Shown here one piece after another: positions 8,988-16,989 of a stretch of 64,000 nt of DNA (its first letter is position 1; each line of letters begins with the position of its first letter). Origin of the DNA: Halomonas sp. HL-48 (lineage in GTDB: Bacteria; Pseudomonadota; Gammaproteobacteria; Pseudomonadales; Halomonadaceae); NCBI RefSeq assembly GCF_001314875.1, contig NZ_LJZS01000009.1, positions 62,001 through 126,000 of the forward strand, written 5' to 3'. The notes beneath the pieces are model-generated. The model was not told the origin of the DNA, made no database searches, and saw only the letters and a list, made by a program, of their open reading frames with translations. A program made the translations under genes and the position numbers.

Positions 8988-10706
8988 CTACCCCTTGACG
9001 ATTACGTTCTGGGCGGCAAGCTCGCCGCGGAAATCCTTAAGCAACCCAAGCACCGGGTTGGGCGCCGCCTGGCCAAGCCCACAGATGGAGGCATCCACCA
9101 TCACCTGGGAGAGCTGCGTCATCAGCCCGGCGTCCCACTCGTTGCGCTCGAGCAGGGTGAGCATCTTTTCCGTGCCCACCCGGCAGGGCGTGCATTGACC
9201 ACAGGATTCATCGGCAAAAAAGGCCAGCAGATTGGTCGCGACCCCACGCAAATCGTCCTGATCGGAGAGCACGATCACCGCGGCGGAGCCGATAAAACAG
9301 CCGTGCTCCTGAAGGGTGTCGAAGTCGAGGGGGATATCGGCCTTGGCCGCGGGCAGAATGCCACCGGAGGCGCCGCCGGGCAGATAGGCCACCAGGCGGT
9401 GGCCGTCGGCCATGCCGCCGCAATACTCGTCAATCAGTTCGTTGAGAGTGATACCCGCCGGCGCCAGGTAAACGCCGGGGTGCTTGACCCGACCCGAGAC
9501 CGAGAAACTGCGCACCCCCACGCGGCCGTGGCGACCCTGGCTTGCGAAGGCCTCTGCGCCGCGCTGCCAGATCATGGGAATCCAGTAGACGGTTTCGACG
9601 TTATTGACCAGCGTCGGCTGATCAAAGAGCCCCCTTTGGGCCACAAACGGCGGGCGATGACGGGGCTTGCCCGGTTTGCCTTCCAAGGACTCGATCATCG
9701 CCGACTCTTCACCGCAGATGTAAGCCCCCGCGCCGCGCCGCAGCACGATGTACCCCGGCGCCACCAGACCCGCCGCCTCGAGCTCGTCAATCGCCTCGCG
9801 CAGCACGCCATGCAACGCCGGGTACTCATCGCGCAGGTAGATATACAGTGCCTCGGCCTCTACCGCCCAGGCGCTGACCAGGGCGCCTTCCAGAAACTGG
9901 TGCGGCGAGCGCTCCAGGTAATAGCGGTCCTTGAAGGTGCCAGGCTCGCCCTCGTCGGCGTTGATGGCGCAGTAGCGTGGGCCGGCTTCCTGGCGAACGA
10001 AGGTCCACTTCTTGAAGGTGGGGAAGCCCGCGCCGCCCAGACCGCGCAGATTGGCCTGCTGCATTGCGTCCATCAGCGCTTCCACCGTCACCTCGCCCTC
10101 ACGACAGGCTTGCAGCAGGGCGAAACCGTCTTCGCGGCGATAATCGTCCAGACGCTGCCAGACGACGGGGTCCGGGTGAAAGTGTGCCTCCTCGATCACC
10201 GACGCGATGCGCGCCTGGGTGGCGAACGGCACATGATAGTGCCCCACCTCGGCCACCGGTGCGGTGTCGCAGCGACCCATGCAGGGCGCCCGCAGTACCC
10301 TCACCTGCTCGATATCCACGTTGGCTTCCAGCTGTGACTTGAGTGCCTCGGCGCCGGCCAGCTGACAAGACAGGGAGTCGCAGACGCGGATGGTCACCGC
10401 GGGTGGCACCTGCTGGTCGTCATGGATGACGTCAAAGTGGGCGTAGAAGGTGGCGGTCTCGTAGACGGCGGCCATGGGCAGGTTCATGTAGGCCGCCAGG
10501 GCACGCAGATCCGCCAGCAGCAGATGGCCCCGCGCATCCTGGATGACGTGCAGGTGTTCGATCAGCAGGTCGCGGCGGCGCAGCGTGGCGTCCTGGCGTT
10601 CGTCGCCCAGCAGGTCACGCAATTCCTCAAGTCGTATGGGATCGAGTTCTCGGCCGCGCGGCTTGCCGCGGAAGGGGCGCTTGGGGGTCACGGTCTGGAC
10701 GGTCAT
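8988..10706 (-). CDS. fdsB: Formate dehydrogenase beta subunit (NuoE-NuoF fusion)
   Basis: This 572-residue protein is a fusion. The first 160 or so residues are NuoE/FdsG-like with a [2Fe-2S] motif (CDSLSC, later CMGRC). The rest is NuoF/FdsB-like, with the glycine-rich NADH/FMN site (GLGGAGFPTFKKW), the ADEGEPGTFKDR segment and the C-terminal [4Fe-4S] motif (SCGQCTPCR plus a later Cys in ICGLGQ). It passes electrons from the alpha subunit to NAD+. In many bacteria the two parts are separate genes (fdsG, fdsB). No fdsC or fdsD chaperone gene follows, so these must lie elsewhere or be dispensable. It is transcribed ahead of the alpha gene. Confidence 0.92.
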   Translation of the reverse strand: MTVQTVTPKRPFRGKPRGRELDPIRLEELRDLLGDERQDATLRRRDLLIEHLHVIQDARGHLLLADLRALAAYMNLPMAAVYETATFYAHFDVIHDDQQVPPAVTIRVCDSLSCQLAGAEALKSQLEANVDIEQVRVLRAPCMGRCDTAPVAEVGHYHVPFATQARIASVIEEAHFHPDPVVWQRLDDYRREDGFALLQACREGEVTVEALMDAMQQANLRGLGGAGFPTFKKWTFVRQEAGPRYCAINADEGEPGTFKDRYYLERSPHQFLEGALVSAWAVEAEALYIYLRDEYPALHGVLREAIDELEAAGLVAPGYIVLRRGAGAYICGEESAMIESLEGKPGKPRHRPPFVAQRGLFDQPTLVNNVETVYWIPMIWQRGAEAFASQGRHGRVGVRSFSVSGRVKHPGVYLAPAGITLNELIDEYCGGMADGHRLVAYLPGGASGGILPAAKADIPLDFDTLQEHGCFIGSAAVIVLSDQDDLRGVATNLLAFFADESCGQCTPCRVGTEKMLTLLERNEWDAGLMTQLSQVMVDASICGLGQAAPNPVLGLLKDFRGELAAQNVIVKG

Positions 10707-10743
10707 GGGGCACTCATTATTAGCTGTACGGCTTTTTTAACGG

Positions 10744-10777
10744 AGGAACAAAGACGGCACCCCGCGGGGCGCCGTCT
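10744..10777 (-). terminator. Terminator after formaldehyde dehydrogenase gene
   Basis: An almost perfect stem (10752-10764 with 10765-10777, one mismatch) lies about 70 bp past the stop of fdhA and is followed on the minus strand by CTTTGTT. It sits between fdhA and the formate dehydrogenase operon, so the two probably have separate promoters. Confidence 0.6.
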
Positions 10778-10843
10778 AGGGTCGCACTAACCTGCCTTCC
10801 GGCAGAAGTTGGGCTGATTACTCAGTCACTGAGTGGTCAGTCA

Positions 10844-12034
10844 TCAAGCCACGCTGCCATGGGGATCGATGACGAATTTCTTGGCCGCACCGCCATCGAA
10901 ATCGGCATAGCCCTGAGGCGCCTGATCCAGGTTGATCATCTGGACATTGACCGCATCGGCGATGTTGACCTTGCCAAACAGAATAGCCTGCATCAGCGGG
11001 CGATGGTACTTCATCACCGGACACTGGCCGGTATGAAAACTGTGGGATTTAGCCCAGCCGAGTCCGAAGCGCATGCTCAGGGCGCCCTGCTTGGCCGCTT
11101 CGTCCTGCGAGCCGGGGTCTTCGGTCACGTAGAGGCCGGGAATACCGATCTGGCCGCCTGCGCGGGTCAGCGACATCGCCGAGTTGAGCACCGTGGCCGG
11201 CGCTTCTTTACCGTGGTTGCAGCCGCAGGCGTGTGCCTCGAAGCCGACGCAGTCGACGAAGGCATCGACTTCACGCTCGCCGAGAATCACCTCGATCTTG
11301 TCGGCCATGTCGCCGTCCTGGGTCAGATCGATGGTCTCGCAGCCGAAGCTGCGGGCCTGGGCCAGGCGCTCTTCGATCATGTCGCCGACGATCACGCAGG
11401 CCGCCCCCAGCAGCTGGGCAGACACCGCCGCCGCCAGCCCGACGGGGCCGGCACCGGCGATATAAACGGTGCTGCCGGGGCCGACACCGGCGGTCACGCA
11501 GCCGTGGAACCCCGTGGGGAAGATATCGGAGAGCAGGGTCAGGTCCTTGATCTTCTCCATGGCCTGATCGGCGTCCGGGAATTTCAGCAGGTTAAAGTCG
11601 GCATAGGGCACCATGACGTATTCAGTCTGACCGCCGACCCAGCCGCCCATATCGACGTAGCCGTAGGCGGCGCCCGGGCGGGCTGGGTTGACGTTGAGAC
11701 AGATCCCAGTCTGGCCGGACTTGCAGTTGCGACAGCGGCCGCAGGCAATATTGAACGGCACCGAGACCAGGTCGCCCGGTTTGATAAATTCAACGTCTCG
11801 ACCGGCCTCGACCACCATGCCGGTGATTTCGTGGCCGAGTACCAAGCCAGGTTCGGCGGTGGTGCGGCCGCGAACCATGTGCTGGTCGCTGCCGCAGATA
11901 TTGGTGGTGACGACCTTGAGAATCACGCCGTGCTCGCATTTGCGATTGCCTAGAGCAAGCTCAGGATAGGCAATGGATTCGACGGCGACTTCACCCGGTC
12001 CTTTATAGACCACTCCGCGATTGGCTGCATTCAT
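10844..12034 (-). CDS. fdhA: Glutathione-independent formaldehyde dehydrogenase
   Basis: This 396-residue zinc-dependent medium-chain dehydrogenase oxidises formaldehyde to formate with NAD+ and no free glutathione, as in Pseudomonas putida FdhA. Visible features are the catalytic zinc region (CGSDQHMVRG, then GHEITG), the structural zinc cluster (CGRCRNCKSGQTGIC) and the Rossmann loop (GAGPVGLAAA). The start at 12034 has AGGAG at good spacing; the open frame upstream is not conserved-looking. It lies between the formate dehydrogenase operon and the divergent BCCT carrier and should remove the formaldehyde released by DgcAB and related demethylases. Confidence 0.94.
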   Translation of the reverse strand: MNAANRGVVYKGPGEVAVESIAYPELALGNRKCEHGVILKVVTTNICGSDQHMVRGRTTAEPGLVLGHEITGMVVEAGRDVEFIKPGDLVSVPFNIACGRCRNCKSGQTGICLNVNPARPGAAYGYVDMGGWVGGQTEYVMVPYADFNLLKFPDADQAMEKIKDLTLLSDIFPTGFHGCVTAGVGPGSTVYIAGAGPVGLAAAVSAQLLGAACVIVGDMIEERLAQARSFGCETIDLTQDGDMADKIEVILGEREVDAFVDCVGFEAHACGCNHGKEAPATVLNSAMSLTRAGGQIGIPGLYVTEDPGSQDEAAKQGALSMRFGLGWAKSHSFHTGQCPVMKYHRPLMQAILFGKVNIADAVNVQMINLDQAPQGYADFDGGAAKKFVIDPHGSVA

Positions 12035-12066
12035 GGCTGGCTCCTGTGATTTCTTATTCTGCTCGA

Positions 12067-12093
12067 TAGGGTGGATTGCGCTTTTCCACCCTA
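12067..12093. promoter_or_regulatory. 9-bp dyad in fdhA leader
   Basis: TAGGGTGGA (12067-12075) and its exact complement (12085-12093) surround a 9-nt spacer, 33 bp upstream of the fdhA start codon. On the transcript it forms a hairpin; on DNA it could be an operator. No regulator is assigned. Confidence 0.5.
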
Positions 12094-12136
12094 GCCCCTC
12101 CGCGGTGTTGGACTTGCCCCAAAAAGGCACTCACAT

Positions 12137-12171
12137 ATCTATTCGAGACATCGCCGTCAGGACGAATAGAT
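12137..12171. promoter_or_regulatory. Divergent-promoter dyad between fdhA and the BCCT gene
   Basis: ATCTATTCG (12137-12145) is repeated as its exact complement at 12163-12171 with 17 nt between. A second small perfect dyad, GCCTGT-AA-ACAGGC, lies at 12196-12209. Both sit in the 244-bp gap between the divergent genes and could be regulator sites controlling both. Confidence 0.5.
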
Positions 12172-12278
12172 GGAGGTCGCTTTCACGACACTGCCGCCTG
12201 TAAACAGGCCCAACAATTCGCTGCGTCGGCGGTGCTGACACCTCGCTGACGTCTAACAAGCGCAACCAAGGAACCCTG

Positions 12279-13859
12279 ATGAACAACAATGACGACCCGG
12301 TCCTGTCGCCCGGACAGGACAACACTCAGATAATGGGGCTGGATTTTCATAATCCCGTTTTCCCGCTTTCGGCGCTGGCCATTCTGGCCTTCATTCTGTA
12401 TGCGCTCATCTATCCGGATGCCGCCAATAGCCATCTGGGGCTTGCCAAGAACTGGTCGATCGAACACTTCGACTGGCTGTTCATGATCGCTGGCAATATT
12501 TTTGTCGTGTTCTGCCTCGTCCTGATCTGCCTGCCGCTGGGGCGGATTCGCCTGGGCGGCAAGGATGCCAAGCCGGAATATTCGCGCGCCTCCTGGTTTG
12601 CCATGCTGTTTGCGGCGGGCATGGGCATCGGCCTGATGTTCTGGAGCGTGGCCGAACCGGTGGCCTACTACACCGACTGGTACGGCACACCCTTGAACAC
12701 CCCGGCGGGGACACCAGAGGGCGCCAGCGCCGCCATGGGGGCGACCATGTTCCACTGGGGCCTGCACCCCTGGGCGATCTACGGCGTGGTGGCCCTGTCT
12801 CTGGCCTTCTTTGCCTATAACAAAGGCTTGCCGCTGACGCTGCGCTCCGCCTTTTACCCGATTCTGGGCGAGCGGACCCGCGGCTGGGCGGGGCATATCA
12901 TCGATATTTTTGCCGTGCTGGCCACCATCTTCGGCCTGGCGACCTCGCTTGGCTTTGGCGCCACCCAGGCAGCCGGTGGGCTTGCCTACCTGTTCGGCAT
13001 TCCCAATACCATCGGCACCCAGCTGGCGATTATCGTGGCCGTGACGGTGATTGCGCTGTTCTCGGTATGGCGGGGCATCGACGGCGGCGTCAAGCTGTTC
13101 TCGAACATCAACATGGTCATCGCGGCGATACTTCTGCTGTTTGTGGTGATCGCGGGTCCGACGCTGATGATCGTGACCGGAATCGGCACCACGGCGCTGG
13201 ACTACGTGGGCCACTTGCTGCCGCTATCCAACTGGATTGGCCGCGAAGACGATACCTGGTACCACGGCTGGACGATCTTTTACTGGGCATGGTGGATTTC
13301 CTGGTCGCCGTTCGTCGGCATGTTCATTGCCCGCGTTTCCCGGGGGCGCACAGTGCGTGAGTTTCTGATCGCGGTGCTGCTGGTGCCGACGCTGGTCACC
13401 CTGGTATGGATGAGCGCGTTTGGCGGCACGGCGCTTTTCCAGGCCTCCAACGGCGTGGGCGAGCTATCCAACGGCATTGGCGACGTATCGCTTGCCATGT
13501 TCCACATGCTGGAACAGCTGCCCCTGACCAGCATTACCTCGACACTCGCGATCATTCTGGTGTTGGTGTTCTTCATCACCTCGTCGGACTCCGGCTCGCT
13601 GGTGATCGACAACATCACCGCAGGCGGCAAGACCGATGCGCCCAAGGGCCAGCGGGTATTCTGGGCCGCGCTTGAAGGTGTGATCGCCGGGGTGCTGCTC
13701 TACGGCGGCGGCAACACGGCACTCAGCGCGCTTCAGGCCGGCGCCGTGGCCACCGGCCTGCCCTTTACGCTGGTGCTTCTGGTGATGTGTTTCAGCCTTT
13801 ACGTGGGGCTTCAAAAGGAGTGGCGCCAGCTCAACGCAATGCCTCAAGCTGCCCGCTAA
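12279..13859 (+). CDS. BCCT-family betaine/choline/carnitine transporter
   Basis: This 526-residue carrier has about 12 transmembrane segments and the BCCT signature with its aromatic box (WTIFYWAWWISWSPFVG, about residues 328-344). The stretch GMGIGLMFWSVAEP near residue 110 is the unwound TM3 substrate and Na+ site region (GMGIG type), suggesting Na+ coupling as in BetP and CaiT relatives, although Na+ versus H+ coupling was not resolved. The C-terminal tail is only some 20 residues, much shorter than in osmosensing BetP or BetT, so it may serve nutrient uptake more than osmoregulation. It is divergent from fdhA and upstream of the betaine-demethylation block, so glycine betaine, dimethylglycine or a related compound is a likely substrate. 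Confidence 0.92.
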   Translation: MNNNDDPVLSPGQDNTQIMGLDFHNPVFPLSALAILAFILYALIYPDAANSHLGLAKNWSIEHFDWLFMIAGNIFVVFCLVLICLPLGRIRLGGKDAKPEYSRASWFAMLFAAGMGIGLMFWSVAEPVAYYTDWYGTPLNTPAGTPEGASAAMGATMFHWGLHPWAIYGVVALSLAFFAYNKGLPLTLRSAFYPILGERTRGWAGHIIDIFAVLATIFGLATSLGFGATQAAGGLAYLFGIPNTIGTQLAIIVAVTVIALFSVWRGIDGGVKLFSNINMVIAAILLLFVVIAGPTLMIVTGIGTTALDYVGHLLPLSNWIGREDDTWYHGWTIFYWAWWISWSPFVGMFIARVSRGRTVREFLIAVLLVPTLVTLVWMSAFGGTALFQASNGVGELSNGIGDVSLAMFHMLEQLPLTSITSTLAIILVLVFFITSSDSGSLVIDNITAGGKTDAPKGQRVFWAALEGVIAGVLLYGGGNTALSALQAGAVATGLPFTLVLLVMCFSLYVGLQKEWRQLNAMPQAAR

Positions 13860-13868
13860 TCGTCCCGC

Positions 13869-13904
13869 AACCGCCCGCCTCACCGGCGGGCGGTTGGCTT
13901 TTTT
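13869..13904 (+). terminator. Rho-independent terminator of the BCCT gene
   Basis: An 11-bp perfect stem (13869-13879 with 13885-13895) is followed by GGC and six T residues. Confidence 0.85.
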
Positions 13905-13923
13905 ACCCGCCGGGAGTAAGTCA

Positions 13924-14811
13924 ATGCAGCTAAATTCGTACCAGCGCGGTCTGCTTACGGTGGTCCTAGGCGTAGTGTTCCTCAGTTTTGACGGTTTGCT
14001 GATACGCCTGGCGCGCACCGACGGCTGGACCATCGTGTTCTGGCGCGGTTTGTTGATGTTTTGCGTGCTGGGGCTTCTGTGCTGGGCAGGCAAGCGGCTT
14101 GCGACGCTCTGCAGCAACCCGCTTTCCTCGCTGGCCTCGGCCCTGCTGCTGGGTCTGATCTCCAGCCTGTTTGTGCTGGCGGTTATGAACGCCAACGTGG
14201 CCAACGTGGTGGTGATCCTGAGTACCGCGCCGCTGTTTGCCGCGCTGTTTTCGCGGGTTTTTCTGGGCGAAAAAGTCGCGCTGCGAACGCTGGTAGCCAT
14301 TGCCGTCTGCATGCTGGGCATGAGCCTGGTATTTATGGGCGAGGGAGCCACGGGGATGTTAACCGGCAACCTCTATGCCTTGGCGGCTGCGGCGGCCATC
14401 GGCGGCAACCTGACGCTGCTGCGCCGCTATCCAACGATTGATTCCATGACGGTGATTGCCGGCGGGGGGCTGCTCTCGGCGGCCATTGCCCTGCCCATGG
14501 CCTCGCCGCTGACGCTGGATGCCCCGCGCTATGGCGTACTGGCCCTCATGGGCCTGGTGCAGATGCCTTTGGCCACGGTGCTGATCAACAGCGCCACCCG
14601 CTATCTGCCGTCTACTGAGGTGGCACTGTTTTATCTGGTCGAAACCGCATTGGGGACGCTGTGGGTCTGGTGGTTGCTGGGTGAGACACCCACGACCTCG
14701 ACGCTTACTGGCGGTGGCGTGGTGATTCTGGTGCTGGTCGTGCACGCCTGGATCGGCTTGCGCCTGGAAAGACAGCGCCTGCTGATGTATCCGGGGTTTA
14801 CCGGCCAATAG
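13924..14811 (+). CDS. EamA/DMT-family transporter
   Basis: This 295-residue protein has about ten hydrophobic helices arranged as two EamA repeats, the pattern of drug/metabolite exporters. The start at 13924 follows GGGAG with 7 nt spacing and avoids running back into the terminator of the BCCT gene. Substrates in this family range from amino acids to nucleotides and cannot be told from sequence. It stands alone, ending convergent with the etfAB end of the betaine operon. Confidence 0.85.
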   Translation: MQLNSYQRGLLTVVLGVVFLSFDGLLIRLARTDGWTIVFWRGLLMFCVLGLLCWAGKRLATLCSNPLSSLASALLLGLISSLFVLAVMNANVANVVVILSTAPLFAALFSRVFLGEKVALRTLVAIAVCMLGMSLVFMGEGATGMLTGNLYALAAAAAIGGNLTLLRRYPTIDSMTVIAGGGLLSAAIALPMASPLTLDAPRYGVLALMGLVQMPLATVLINSATRYLPSTEVALFYLVETALGTLWVWWLLGETPTTSTLTGGGVVILVLVVHAWIGLRLERQRLLMYPGFTGQ

Positions 14812-14812
14812 A

Positions 14813-14836
14813 AAGCCCGCCGGGAAAGGCGGGCTT
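14813..14836. terminator. Bidirectional hairpin between convergent genes
   Basis: A 9-bp inverted repeat (14813-14821 with 14828-14836, AAGCCCGCC type) lies between the EamA stop and the etfB stop. T-runs are short on both sides, so termination strength is uncertain. Confidence 0.5.
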
Positions 14837-14870
14837 GAACGGCGGTCAAACGCTTGATGATCACATAGCG

Positions 14871-15707
14871 TCAGCGCAGCACATCTTCTTCCTTTACCAG
14901 CTTATAGATCGCTTCGGCGCCCTGCTCGGCGGTCACGTCGGTGAGCACCTGCCCGCCCTTGCCCTCAGACTTGGCGGCTGCCGCCTTGAAGCGGTCTCTG
15001 GCCGAAGCGGATTTAACGATCTTCAGACGCTTGGGCCGTTTACGCGCGGGGGCCAACTGCCATTGCGCCAGCTCGCTGTCGGCTTTAGGGGTAGTGGGCG
15101 TGATCGCAAAGGTGGCTCTACGCGCCGGGCCGAAGGCGCTTTGGCGAGCCGCCGGGGCCGCTTCGTCCACGCTGATGATGGCCGGGAGGCGCACCTGAAG
15201 TCGGCGACGCTGGCCCCGGGGCAACGCCTGAAGCAGCGTCACCACGCCGTTTTCCACCGACTCGACCGCCGCCAGACCGTTCACCAGCGGCCAGCCAAGG
15301 CGCTCGGCCAACGCATAGGGCAAAAGCCCTGACCCCTCGCCGCGCTCTGCCCGGGCGCCAGTGATTACCAACTGGGGCGCGGCGTTCGCCAGGTGCGCCG
15401 CCAGCGCGGGAATGGCGTCGCTGCCCTCGGGCTGCTCGAGCAGGGTCATAGACTCAAGCCCCATGCCAGCGCCTGTGGACATACCTAAGTAGCCGCGCAG
15501 GGCGGCTTCGCTGTCATCATCCTGAGGACCGGCGTGCAACATGCTGATCCGGGTGCCCGGCAGCTCGGCCTCCATGGCGAGCGCAAGCTCCAGTCCCCGG
15601 GCGTCCTGCTCGGCGCGCCGCGGGCGACCGGTGGTTGGGTGGCGGCCGATGGAGACCAGTACCGCCACGTCGATTCCCTGCTGTTGTTGCTGTCGATCAG
15701 GCTGCAT
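14871..15707 (-). CDS. etfB: Electron transfer flavoprotein beta subunit
   Basis: This 278-residue subunit binds AMP in the ETF heterodimer. It shows the ETF-beta fold, with VTGARAERGEGSG and LGWPLVNGLAA corresponding to the conserved GxxxxD...P/G segment and the recognition region. The start at 15707 has GAGGAGG upstream; it overlaps the end of etfA by 11 bp. It differs from housekeeping EtfB by an unusually Gln-rich N-terminus and a basic C-terminal part. It is the last gene of the dgcAB-etfAB series and should carry electrons from dimethylglycine demethylation to ETF:ubiquinone oxidoreductase. Confidence 0.9.
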   Translation of the reverse strand: MQPDRQQQQQGIDVAVLVSIGRHPTTGRPRRAEQDARGLELALAMEAELPGTRISMLHAGPQDDDSEAALRGYLGMSTGAGMGLESMTLLEQPEGSDAIPALAAHLANAAPQLVITGARAERGEGSGLLPYALAERLGWPLVNGLAAVESVENGVVTLLQALPRGQRRRLQVRLPAIISVDEAAPAARQSAFGPARRATFAITPTTPKADSELAQWQLAPARKRPKRLKIVKSASARDRFKAAAAKSEGKGGQVLTDVTAEQGAEAIYKLVKEEDVLR

Positions 15708-16989
15708 CGCGCTGCCCTCCTCGCTGCTGTTCCACCATGGCCACCAGTGCGGCCAGGATTTGGGTACTGTCGCCAATCACCGCCAGGTCGGCGCGCTTGA
15801 TAATGTCGCACCCCGGATCGAGGTTGATCGCCACCACCTTGTCGCAGCGCTGAATGCCCTGCAGGTGCTGGATAGCGCCCGAAATGCCCACCGCCACATA
15901 GACCCGGGCGGTGACCCAGGTGCCGGTCGCGCCTACCTGCCGGTCGCGGGCCATGAAGCCGTCGTCCACCGCGACGCGTGACGCGCCTTCGGTCGCGCCG
16001 AGAACCTTCGCGGCGTGATGGAAAGCCTCCCAATCCTTGACGCCGTTTCCGCCGGAGAGGATGAACTCGGCCTCGTCCAGCGCCACGCCGGCGGGGTCCA
16101 CCGCCACCTGCCCCAGGTCTTCAATGCGGGACAGGTTGGTGGGAATCGACGCCGCCAGGGTCAGGTGCTCGGCTGCGTGACGGGTCTCGTCCACCGGCTC
16201 AGCGCACTCGGCCAGCGCCAGCGCCACGCGCGGTAGAGGTCGCTGAATATCCAGGCTTCCGGCACCGCCCCGGGCCGTACACTGCCAGCCAAGCGGTGCG
16301 TCCTGGTCGGCCTCGATCTGCCATACCCCGGTGGCGGCCCGCTCGCCCAGTCGCAGGGACAGCCGCCGCCCCAGATCGGCACCACCCAGCGGAGAGTCCG
16401 GCAGCAGCCAGAAGCGCGGCGCCATCTCCCGCTCGACGGCGCTTAATACCGCCAGGCGTGCCTCGGGGGCGAAGCCTGCGTAGCGCTCATCCTCAAGGTG
16501 CACAACGCGATCGATGCCGGCTTCGCCCAGGGCCTGCTCCTTAAGCTCGCCGCCCTCCTCGCCCTTGTGCTCGCCGAACAGGATCGCCACCACGGCGCCG
16601 GGCTGGTCGGCGTCGGCATCCGCCACGCGCCGGGCCAGCCCCAGCAGGTCCTTGTCGTGACCGGAGAGACGTCCACCGGTCATGTCGGGCACCACGGCCA
16701 CCAGGAAGGCGGGCTGCTCAATGGTCACCGTGCGCCGGCTATCGCGTGCCGCCGCAGCGGCGGCGGGTGACTGCCCGCCCTGCTGGAGGCCGCTACGGTC
16801 AATCCGCCTGACGCCATTGGGGCCGATGAAGCCGATGGCACGCGGGTCCTTGCGCATTACGCCGTTGGGGCCCATCCATTCGCTGACTGCGCCGCCACTC
16901 ATTTCGGCAAGCACCGTGGCATAGTCAGGATGCAGGCGGTTCCGGGCGATCCACTCACGGCGTGGATCGCGGCGTATAATCTCGCTCAT
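15697..16989 (-). CDS. etfA: Electron transfer flavoprotein alpha subunit with N-terminal extension
   Basis: This 430-residue subunit holds the FAD of the ETF. The C-terminal FAD domain is clear (SGGNGVKDWE, then GATGTWVTARVYVAVGISG, then INLDPGCDIIKRADL). It is about 110 residues longer than a housekeeping EtfA of roughly 310 residues. The extra N-terminal part contains a tandem motif, GPNGVMRKDPR (40-50) and GPNGVRRIDR (56-65). Its start codon overlaps the dgcB stop (ATGA) and its end overlaps etfB, indicating tight coupling. The pair is the counterpart of the ETF genes beside dgcAB in Pseudomonas and is presumably the dedicated acceptor of DgcAB. Confidence 0.92.
   Translation of the reverse strand: MSEIIRRDPRREWIARNRLHPDYATVLAEMSGGAVSEWMGPNGVMRKDPRAIGFIGPNGVRRIDRSGLQQGGQSPAAAAAARDSRRTVTIEQPAFLVAVVPDMTGGRLSGHDKDLLGLARRVADADADQPGAVVAILFGEHKGEEGGELKEQALGEAGIDRVVHLEDERYAGFAPEARLAVLSAVEREMAPRFWLLPDSPLGGADLGRRLSLRLGERAATGVWQIEADQDAPLGWQCTARGGAGSLDIQRPLPRVALALAECAEPVDETRHAAEHLTLAASIPTNLSRIEDLGQVAVDPAGVALDEAEFILSGGNGVKDWEAFHHAAKVLGATEGASRVAVDDGFMARDRQVGATGTWVTARVYVAVGISGAIQHLQGIQRCDKVVAINLDPGCDIIKRADLAVIGDSTQILAALVAMVEQQRGGQRDAA

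Noticed and set aside
8940-10337. 465-codon plus-strand frame opposite the formate dehydrogenase beta gene
   Set aside because: It lies entirely within a confidently identified gene on the other strand; GC-rich DNA gives such antisense frames. No ribosome site or family features.
12183-13214. 343-codon minus-strand frame opposite the BCCT gene
   Set aside because: It is highly charged and lacks a start signal; the transporter on the plus strand has clear family motifs.
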